Assembly: GCA_031268685.1 (NCBI GenBank)
Contig: JAIRWW010000029.1
Location: forward strand, 1-21,087
Source: Azoarcus sp.
GTDB taxonomy: Bacteria; Pseudomonadota; Gammaproteobacteria; Burkholderiales; Rhodocyclaceae
Direction of reading: 5' to 3'
DNA length: 21,087 nt
The position numbers and the translations under genes are program-made. The notes below the pieces were generated by a model, which saw nothing but the letters and a program-made list of their open reading frames with translations, was not told the origin of the DNA and did no database searches. Positions within the stretch are counted from its first letter, which is position 1. Each line of letters begins with the position of its first letter. Below, one piece after another: positions 15,885 through 21,087 of the stretch.

Positions 15885-18097
15885 GTCAAACCAATTTTCT
15901 GATCGGGCGCGGCGAACTGTTGACACACGACATCAAAGGCCCACAACGCAAGCCAGGCAAGGCCGAGGCGTATACCTTCCAACGAGCTGCGCTGCGACTG
16001 ACGCCGCAATTCTCGGAGACTTCGGCCGCACTCGATAATTTGCCATTGAATGCGTGTCCCGGCGACTTCGGCGTTGCGCGGTTGACCATGAACCCAAGCT
16101 ATATCGCCAGATCCTTCTTTCCAGTAGCGATGCTGCGCACTGTTGGCCTGGAATCGGTTGGCAGTCGTACTGTGAAGATAAAGCCGGAGGCCTGGACCAA
16201 GAAAGGAGTGCCGCAGGAATGTACGACGACCGAACTATTCGTCGCAGGCAAGCGCCGCGCATTCCGCAATCTCAAGGATTGGACGAAACGGATCGAGCCG
16301 GACTCTGATGAGGCACGGGACTTGGCCCATGTCGAGAAGTTCTCGGTATTTGCCCCGGAACAACGTATTACGAGTTACAGCCGTCGCAAGGGGCGCTTTT
16401 TCGAGGTGGGTCTTCATCTGCTTCCAGATGAAGACCGCCTGTTCGTACAGAGGGCATTTGCCAAATATGCCAAGGAGGTGGAAGTCAATATCCACAGCGA
16501 TCTTGGCTTCACTGCGGGTAACCTGTGGTTCGTTCCGGTCGAGGGGAAGCACGCAAATATCGAACAGCTCTCCAAGTTTGTTTTCGTTCGTGTCATTCGA
16601 CCGATGCCCAAGCTGCGAGGAACTCGTCCGGTGCAGCGCGCGGGCGGAGTATCTGTAAGCTGCAACTTGCCGACGGAACAGCCGCTGTCATCGGAACCCA
16701 AGGTCGCGATCCTGGACGGTGGCTTGCCGAAGCAGCATGCGGTTGGGCCGTGGTTGCGCTCCTACCGGGTACTTGACGAGAACGCAGACGATGATCCGGA
16801 TAGCCTGGAACATGGTTTGGCGGTCACATCGGCATTCCTGTTCGGACCGATCTCTCCGAACAGCGTCGCCGCTCGCCCATTCGCGTATGTTGATCATCTG
16901 CGCGTGCTTGACAAAGACGTGAATACGGAAGATCCATTAGAGTTGTACCGAACGCTTGGCTTTGTCGAAGAAGTGTTGCTGTCGCGCCAGTATCAGTTCG
17001 TCAATTTGAGCCTTGGACCCGATTTGCCCATTGAAGATACCGATGTTCACGCCTGGACATCGGTCATCGACGATTTACTGAGCGATGGCGACACCCTTAT
17101 GACGATCGCCATTGGCAACAACGGAGAGATGGACCGCCCCTCGGGCAACGCTCGCGTGCAGGTTCCATCGGACTGCGTCAACGCAGTCGCAGTTGGTGCG
17201 GCCAACGACACCGAGGCAGGTTGGGCCAGGGCTTCCTATAGCGCGATGGGTCCTGGTCGCAGCCCAGGCGTCGTCAAACCGGACTTGATGGCCTTCGGCG
17301 GCGATGCTGGCAAGTATTTCCATGTTCTCTCACCGAGCAGGAAACCGGTGCTTGTACCGCAGTTGGGGACCAGTTTCGCATCTCCTTATTTGTTGCGTAG
17401 CGCGGTGGCCATTCGCGCCATCCTGGGCGTCGGATTGACGCCGCTCGCGATCAAGGCGCTGCTGGTTCATGCCGCCGATCCGTCCAGCCATGACAAGCTC
17501 GAAGTCGGTTGGGGCAAGGTGCCGGAAGACCTGATGAGTATCATTACCTGCCCGGTTGGGGTGGCGCGCATCGTCTACCAAGGCGAGTTGAAACCGGGCA
17601 AATATCTGCGCGCTACGTTGCCTCTACCCAACGGCGGCTTGAACGGCAACATCCGTCTTTCTGCAACCTTCTGCTATGCCTCTCCGACTGACCCGCAAGA
17701 CGCGGCCGCTTATACCCGCGCCGGCCTGGAGATTGTGTTCCGACCGAGCGATGAGAAGATCAAAAACGGAAAGGCCAACGCCGATACGAAAGGCTTTTTC
17801 GACATGAAAAAGTATGCCACCGAAGAGGAGCGCCGTTCCGACATGGGAAAGTGGGAGACCGTTTTGCACGGCGCAAAAAACATGCGCGGCAGCAGTCTCA
17901 ACAATCCGGTCTTCGATATTCACTACAACGCACGCGAAGCCGGTGGACGGGCTACCGGCGCAGAGAAAATCCGCTATGCCTTGATCATCACGATCGAGGC
18001 ATCAAGGCACGTTGACCTCTACAACGACATTCTGCGCACCTATGCAAAAACGCTTGTGCCGATTCAGCCGCAGGTTTCGCTGCCGATCCGTATCTGA
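15881..18097 (+). CDS. ietS: IetS-like subtilisin-family (S8) serine protease
   Basis: The protein is 738 aa from ATG 15881, with AAGGAG at 15866-15871. The N-terminal ~270 residues have no signal peptide, so the protease should act in the cytoplasm. The S8 triad is visible: Asp279 in VAILDGG, His311 in LEHGLAVTSA, Ser498 in LGTSFASP, with oxyanion Asn413 in AIGNNGEM. The C-terminal ~200 residues resemble a beta-rich domain of the family. The ATGA overlap with ietA means coupled translation. In the IetAS model the protease is the toxic effector and the ATPase restrains or controls it; the substrate is unknown. All catalytic residues are present and the gene is intact, so the module is probably functional. 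Codon composition matches the high-GC host more than the metallophosphoesterase gene does. Confidence 0.88.
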   Translation: MSQTNFLIGRGELLTHDIKGPQRKPGKAEAYTFQRAALRLTPQFSETSAALDNLPLNACPGDFGVARLTMNPSYIARSFFPVAMLRTVGLESVGSRTVKIKPEAWTKKGVPQECTTTELFVAGKRRAFRNLKDWTKRIEPDSDEARDLAHVEKFSVFAPEQRITSYSRRKGRFFEVGLHLLPDEDRLFVQRAFAKYAKEVEVNIHSDLGFTAGNLWFVPVEGKHANIEQLSKFVFVRVIRPMPKLRGTRPVQRAGGVSVSCNLPTEQPLSSEPKVAILDGGLPKQHAVGPWLRSYRVLDENADDDPDSLEHGLAVTSAFLFGPISPNSVAARPFAYVDHLRVLDKDVNTEDPLELYRTLGFVEEVLLSRQYQFVNLSLGPDLPIEDTDVHAWTSVIDDLLSDGDTLMTIAIGNNGEMDRPSGNARVQVPSDCVNAVAVGAANDTEAGWARASYSAMGPGRSPGVVKPDLMAFGGDAGKYFHVLSPSRKPVLVPQLGTSFASPYLLRSAVAIRAILGVGLTPLAIKALLVHAADPSSHDKLEVGWGKVPEDLMSIITCPVGVARIVYQGELKPGKYLRATLPLPNGGLNGNIRLSATFCYASPTDPQDAAAYTRAGLEIVFRPSDEKIKNGKANADTKGFFDMKKYATEEERRSDMGKWETVLHGAKNMRGSSLNNPVFDIHYNAREAGGRATGAEKIRYALIITIEASRHVDLYNDILRTYAKTLVPIQPQVSLPIRI

Positions 18098-18338
18098 CAG
18101 AGTCATGAATGTGCCGAGTCTCTCAGGATCGATTGAGTTTTTCATGACGGAGCAAGTGTAGGCTGAGACGCTTCCAGCGTCCCACCGATCCTGATGTTCC
18201 GGCGCAAAGCGCCGCAAGATAATGGGCCTGCGTGGGCCATGCACTTCTCCCATCTGCCACGTTTTCGCCAGAGGATGCCGGGAACCGGTAGGACGCGCTG
18301 AAGCGCGTTCCACCCTACGCGCTTGGTTCGACAGCCTG
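18098..18338. other. Intergenic hairpin-rich sequence after ietS
   Basis: No gene. Several short inverted repeats are visible: GACGCTTCCAGCGTC at 18168-18182, CCGGCGCAAAGCGCCG near 18199-18214, and a larger imperfect one at about 18289-18320 (GTAGGACGCGC...CACCCTACGCGC). The last resembles dispersed REP-like palindromes. None has a following T-run, so a classical terminator cannot be assigned. Confidence 0.45.
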
Positions 18339-19211
18339 CTACACCGGGGTTTTGCGGAAGGCGCCTGGCGGGAGGCCGACCTTTTTCCTGAACGCCCGGT
18401 TGAAGTTCTCCTCGCTGCCGTAGCCGGTGTCGTAGGCGATTTGCTGCACGCTCAGCGCGCTGCCCAGAAGGAGCGCCTTGGCGGCGTCGATGCGCCGCAG
18501 GGTCAGGTACTCATGCGGGGAATGTCCCGTTTCCGCCTTGAAATGCCGGGTGAAGCAGGAACTGCTCAAGCCGACGTGCGAAGCCGCGTCCGACACGGAA
18601 AGCGACGTGCCGCAATGCTCGTCCATATACCGGCAGGCCCTTTCGATCAGCGCGCCGGCCTTGCTATCGCCCCCCGCGCCCGGCGTCGTCAATTGGCACA
18701 GTATCGAATAAATCACTTCCGCGCAGGCGTGTTCCGACATGCGCCGGCCACCGTCGGAAGCAGAGATGATCTTCATGATATCCAGTTGTATCCTCGCCGG
18801 GTCGGCGGGCTGGAACACATGGCGGCCGTCGTGGATGGACAGGGCTTCACGGTACATGATTTCGGCGGGCGGGCCATTGAACGTCAGCCAGTGAAACTCC
18901 AGGCTGTCGGTCAACGCAAAATACTCGTGCGGTTTCCTGCAATCGAACAACATCGCCCGCCGGCTCTCCACGACATAATGCCGGCCGTCGCAGTTCAAAT
19001 CCAGCGCGCCGCGTTGGATCAGCATCAGCATATAGTTCATGCGATGGCTCTTTTGCAGCGCGACTTCGTGATGATGGTTGAAACGATAGGCGCGGTCGCA
19101 AAAATAGTGGCCGATCCGGGTCGTGTACAGCAGCGCCCGCTCCGCGAGGGAGGACGGCGTGAAGATGAGCCGCACCGATTGCGGTAAAACGCCGCTTTCA
19201 TTGATCGCCAT
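18339..19211 (-). CDS. AraC-family transcriptional regulator, copy 2
   Basis: The 290-aa protein starts at the ATG complementary to 19209-19211, after a GGAGGAGG-type ribosome-binding site. An upstream in-frame ATG at 19229 would add MTGGGA but is not shared with copy 1. The cupin and double-HTH arrangement is identical to copy 1. About 13 substitutions were counted by eye (for example Arg to Ser in VVESRRAM, and Tyr-Glu to Ser-Asp in IISASDGG), mostly outside the HTH motifs. Both copies remain open, so both are probably under selection or the duplication is recent. They may compete for the same ligand and operators. Confidence 0.92.
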   Translation of the reverse strand: MAINESGVLPQSVRLIFTPSSLAERALLYTTRIGHYFCDRAYRFNHHHEVALQKSHRMNYMLMLIQRGALDLNCDGRHYVVESRRAMLFDCRKPHEYFALTDSLEFHWLTFNGPPAEIMYREALSIHDGRHVFQPADPARIQLDIMKIISASDGGRRMSEHACAEVIYSILCQLTTPGAGGDSKAGALIERACRYMDEHCGTSLSVSDAASHVGLSSSCFTRHFKAETGHSPHEYLTLRRIDAAKALLLGSALSVQQIAYDTGYGSEENFNRAFRKKVGLPPGAFRKTPV

Positions 19212-19261
19212 TGCCCCTCCTCCCGTCACGGATTTCCAGATTCGTCCGGTTTTCTTGTTTC

Positions 19262-19318
19262 CGTTTTCGAGAAGGATATTCTACCTTTCCAGGGGAAACA
19301 ACCGACCCACGAAATCGA
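19262..19318 (+). pseudogene. Short integrase remnant upstream of AraC copy 2
   Basis: In one frame it reads VFEKDILPFQGKQPTHEIE, which matches the core-binding region of the integrase at 400-1709. It is the counterpart of 11921-11980 with independent substitutions, and copy 2 is slightly closer to the intact integrase at VFEK. Confidence 0.72.
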
Positions 19319-19365
19319 ACCAGAGGACAGAGGACAGAGAGGTGTTCAGCAATCCAAAAACAGAT

Positions 19366-19481
19366 CGCAGGTTGGGTAAGGCCGAAGGCCGCAACCCGAC
19401 AATCGTTCATCAGATTGACAGCATTTCATTCCAGACGAACGATTGTCGGGTTGCGCCGCTTCGCGGCTTACCCAACCTGCG
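19366..19481. repeat. 116-bp palindromic repeat element (REP/MITE-like)
   Basis: The outer arms CGCAGGTTGGGTAAG (19366-19380) and CTTACCCAACCTGCG (19467-19481) are perfectly complementary. So are the inner arms GCAACCCGACAATCGTTC (19391-19408) and GAACGATTGTCGGGTTGC (19437-19454). Between the arm pairs lie two small GC palindromes, and a 28-nt loop is in the centre. The element is non-coding and sits exactly after the duplicated AraC unit, 120 bp before the toxin-antitoxin operon. Confidence 0.85.
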
Positions 19482-19551
19482 CTGGCTTCTTCCCGTCACG
19501 GATTCCCCGGCTCATCCGATTTTTCAGCTTCGCGGCATAGAGTGGGTGATG

Positions 19552-19593
19552 GCATCGTGCTATGATGCAATCAACGCTATTACGCATAAGGAG
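19552..19593 (+). promoter_or_regulatory. Promoter/operator and ribosome-binding site of the FitAB operon
   Basis: TATGAT at 19561-19566 is a plausible -10 box; no strong -35 is seen. GCATC (19552-19556) and GATGC (19564-19568) form a small inverted repeat over it, a likely operator for the ribbon-helix-helix antitoxin. TAAGGAG at 19587-19593 is the ribosome-binding site that favours ATG 19602 over GTG 19593. Confidence 0.45.
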
Positions 19594-19601
19594 TGAAAGC
19601 A

Positions 19602-19844
19602 ATGGCATCCGTTACCGTTCGCAACCTTCTCGATGAAACACACAGAGCCTTGCGTGTGCGCGCCGCCATGCATAACCGCAGTACGGAGGCGGAAATCCGG
19701 GCCATTCTCGATGCTGCCGTTCGGCCTGAGAGCCGGGTCAAGCTCGGTTCCCTATTGGCTGAGATCGGCCGCGAAGTGGGCGGCGTGGATATTGAGATTG
19801 AGCGGGACAGGACGCCCCGCGAACCCGTGAGTTTTGAACCATGA
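19602..19844 (+). CDS. FitA/VapB-type ribbon-helix-helix antitoxin
   Basis: The protein is 80 aa from ATG 19602. It begins MASVTVRNLLDETHRALRVR, continues AAMHNRSTEAEIRAILDAAV, and has a flexible acidic tail. This is the FitA-like Arc/MetJ ribbon-helix-helix fold at the N-terminus followed by a toxin-binding tail. The start codon is supported by TAAGGAG eight bases upstream; GTG 19593 overlaps that site and is unlikely. The stop overlaps the toxin start as ATGA (19841-19844), the usual coupling in these operons. It should repress its own promoter together with the toxin and block the PIN active site. Confidence 0.92.
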   Translation: MASVTVRNLLDETHRALRVRAAMHNRSTEAEIRAILDAAVRPESRVKLGSLLAEIGREVGGVDIEIERDRTPREPVSFEP

Positions 19845-20269
19845 TCCTGCTCGATACCAACGTCGTTTCCGAGCCGATGAAAGCAGCCGGCGATGCGAAC
19901 GTGCTCGCATGGCTGGACGCGCAACATATTGAAACGCTGTATCTTTCAACCATTAGCCTGGCGGAACTGCGCTTCGGTATCGCCGTGCTGCCTGACGGCA
20001 AGCGGAAGAACACGCTACATTCCAGACTTGAAGAACGCATATTGCCGTTGTTCTCGGGCCGTATCCTGCCGTTCGATGCCGAAGCATCGCGGGCCTATGC
20101 GATGTTGCGCGCCCGCGCCCGCTCCGCTGGGCAAGCCATTGCTCCTGAAGATGGCTACATTGCCGCTACCGCGGTGACAAGAGGATTCTCGGTCGCTACA
20201 CGGGATGTATCGCCGTTCGATGCCGTCGGTTTGACGGTCATCAATCCGTGGAATGGGATGGCGCATTGA
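19841..20269 (+). CDS. FitB/VapC-type PIN-domain toxin
   Basis: This is a 142-aa PIN-domain ribonuclease. The acidic metal-binding residues are all present: Asp5 (MILLDTNVVSE), Glu42 (SLAELRFG), Asp104 (APEDGYIAATA) and Asp122 (ATRDVSPF). The family cleaves tRNA or rRNA and slows growth when the antitoxin is lost. Its length and the ending VGLTVINPW are typical. Together with the upstream antitoxin it forms a complete type II module, which could stabilise this island against loss. Confidence 0.93.
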   Translation: MILLDTNVVSEPMKAAGDANVLAWLDAQHIETLYLSTISLAELRFGIAVLPDGKRKNTLHSRLEERILPLFSGRILPFDAEASRAYAMLRARARSAGQAIAPEDGYIAATAVTRGFSVATRDVSPFDAVGLTVINPWNGMAH

Positions 20270-20398
20270 TCCAAATGGCGGCTGGCGGCACAACTGTGGG
20301 CATGGAAGCGCCGGCCGCCGGACAGTACCGGCAGGTTACGCCGCATCAACCTGCCCTGCGCAGCACGATACGCGAGTGCGCATCTCGCAGGGCGGATT
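20270..20398. other. Intergenic region after the toxin gene, nothing recognised
   Basis: No gene, RNA or repeat could be supported in this short GC-rich stretch between the toxin gene and the first MITE-like element. No hairpin followed by a T-run is evident. Confidence 0.4.
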
Positions 20399-20543
20399 AG
20401 AGCGTTTTGGGTTCATAGGCTGACAAAAACGACGCTCGTCATCGCGAGGCGAAAAGTCGCCGTGGCGATCCAGTACGTCTTTCCGGATTGCTTCGCCTTC
20501 GGCTCGCAATGACGCGTGTCGGCATTGGAGCCAAAAACGCTCT
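20399..20543. mobile_element. MITE-like element A, copy 1
   Basis: The left end AGAGCGTTTTGGGTTC and the right end GAGCCAAAAACGCTCT are near-perfect terminal inverted repeats. The inside contains a long imperfect palindrome: CGTCATCGCGAGGCG, then GGCGATCCAGTACGTC, then GGCTCGCAATGACG. There is no coding sequence, and the length is about 145 bp. The first 115 bp recur at 20971-21085. These features fit a non-autonomous element mobilised by a transposase elsewhere. Confidence 0.7.
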
Positions 20544-20710
20544 AGCGGCGAGCCGCGTAATCCGCCGATCCGCGTCTTGCGCGGAAAGATCATCCTTGCG
20601 TGAAAGACAAAGGACGGCCCTTCATCCGACCTTCGGCCATCTCCTCTCCTTGGGACCAAACTTGAGCCACAAGTCTCGCTGTTCCTCTTCGGATTGATTC
20701 AAATCAGCTT
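20544..20710. other. Spacer between MITE-like elements
   Basis: A stretch of about 170 bp with no gene or recognised repeat. A small GCGTCTTGCGC-type word lies near 20571. It may be residual sequence of older repeat insertions. Confidence 0.35.
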
Positions 20711-20959
20711 GCGCAATCCGGGAGTTGAACCCTCCGGCGCGAAGCGCCGCAAGACAGAGCCTTCCTCCTTGAGGAAGGTGGCTCGCCGAAGGCGAGCCGG
20801 AAGGAGTGACGACCGTGACAGAGGCAGCGAGCGTCATTTCCCGTCCTCTCTCTGCACCGACTCCCTCCGTCACGCGGCAAAGCCGCGTGACACCTCCCTC
20901 AACGAGGGAGGCTTGACTTGCGGCGCTTCGCGCCGGAGGGTTCGACTCCCGGACTGCGC
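20711..20959. mobile_element. MITE-like element B with 43-bp terminal inverted repeats
   Basis: The left arm 20711-20753 and right arm 20917-20959 are complementary at 41 of 43 positions. Each arm has an inner hairpin, GGCGCGAAGCGCC or its complement. The interior holds further hairpins: CTTCCTCCTTGAGGAAG, GGCTCGCCGAAGGCGAGCC, GTCACGCGGCAAAGCCGCGTGAC and CCTCCCTCAACGAGGGAGG. There is no open frame with family features. It could be a composite of smaller palindromic elements or a structured RNA-like insertion. Confidence 0.7.
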
Positions 20960-20970
20960 TGCGCTTGTCC

Positions 20971-21087
20971 AGAGCGTTTTTGGTTCATAGGCTTACAAAA
21001 ACGACGTTCGTCATCGCGAGGCGCTTGTCGCCGTGGCGATCCAGTACGTCTTTCTGGATTGCTTCGCCTTCGGCTCGCAATGACGAG
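20971..21087. mobile_element. MITE-like element A, copy 2 (runs off the window)
   Basis: This is a direct repeat of 20399-20513 with few differences. It starts with AGAGCGTTTTTGGTTC and includes the CATCGCGAGGCG, CAGTACGTCTTT and GGCTCGCAATGACG blocks. The right terminal repeat would lie beyond the window edge. Confidence 0.7.

Larger units (their letters stand above)
18339..19363. repeat. Duplicated AraC unit, copy 2 (about 1.02 kb)
   Basis: This is the direct repeat of 10998-12020. It contains the AraC gene, its leader, the integrase remnant and the GAGGACAGAGGACAGAGAGG stretch, ending at AAAACAG (19363). With copy 1 it brackets the AAA+/DUF4143, DUF2442 and IetAS genes. Confidence 0.85.

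Noticed and set aside
18222..19187. 321-aa + strand frame opposite AraC copy 2, with a similar one opposite copy 1 (11100-11846)
   Set aside because: Antisense shadow of AraC. It is conserved between copies only because the DNA is duplicated.
19593..19601. GTG 19593 as the antitoxin start
   Set aside because: It overlaps the AAGGAG ribosome-binding site itself; ATG 19602 has proper spacing and matches the usual N-terminus.

Overview
The window is a high-GC proteobacterial accessory region. A beta- or gammaproteobacterial host is likely, because the conjugation genes belong to the PFGI-1/ICEclc-like class of integrative conjugative elements (ICEs). The sequence alone does not name the species. 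No rRNA, tRNA or CRISPR array was recognised. Most of the left half is decayed, with frameshifted and truncated genes and IS fragments. The intact genes are mainly candidate defence, toxin-antitoxin or regulatory cargo.

Region 1 (1-4860): the last 30 codons of an unidentified gene, then a P4-type tyrosine integrase with one frameshift. Next come ICE genes in their usual order: a TIGR03761-type protein (frameshifted), DUF3158 (truncated), an IS110/IS1111 transposase tail, and an ICE-type SSB (frameshifted in a C-run). A 52-bp inverted repeat, 44/52 identical, brackets this ICE gene block at 1782-1833 and 4574-4625.

Region 2 (4860-8024): one intact, clearly AT-richer gene for a 1021-aa protein. 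It joins a complete calcineurin-like metallophosphoesterase domain to a P-loop, STAND/NACHT-like domain whose Walker A lysine is replaced by cysteine, followed by a long helical C-terminus. It looks like recently acquired cargo and is the best candidate here for a poorly described system.

Region 3 (8025-10990): wreckage of the ICE transfer region. It holds a TraG-type mating-pair gene with several frameshifts, about 800 bp of degenerate sequence, a MobH (TraI_2) relaxase with frameshifts and an internal deletion, and an IS1182/IS5-type transposase tail.

Region 4 (10998-19363): two nearly identical AraC-family genes in direct orientation, each in a duplicated unit of about 1.02 kb. Each unit also carries a short integrase remnant. 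A third copy survives only as its first 21 codons at about 14.2 kb. Between the copies lie cassettes: an AAA+/DUF4143 ATPase preceded by imperfect 33-bp repeats, a DUF4160 remnant with an intact DUF2442 gene, and an intact AAA+ ATPase/subtilisin-like protease pair matching the IetAS architecture (plasmid-stability and antiphage module).

Region 5 (19364-21087): a 116-bp palindromic repeat, a complete FitAB/VapBC-type toxin-antitoxin operon, and a cluster of non-coding MITE-like elements with clear terminal inverted repeats, one family present twice.

Overall this is a layered island. An ICE integrated and decayed, while defence and addiction cassettes accumulated around duplicated AraC units and MITEs. 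Several frameshifts sit in homopolymers, so some could be sequencing or assembly errors. The internal deletion in the relaxase and the IS truncation of DUF3158 cannot be explained that way.
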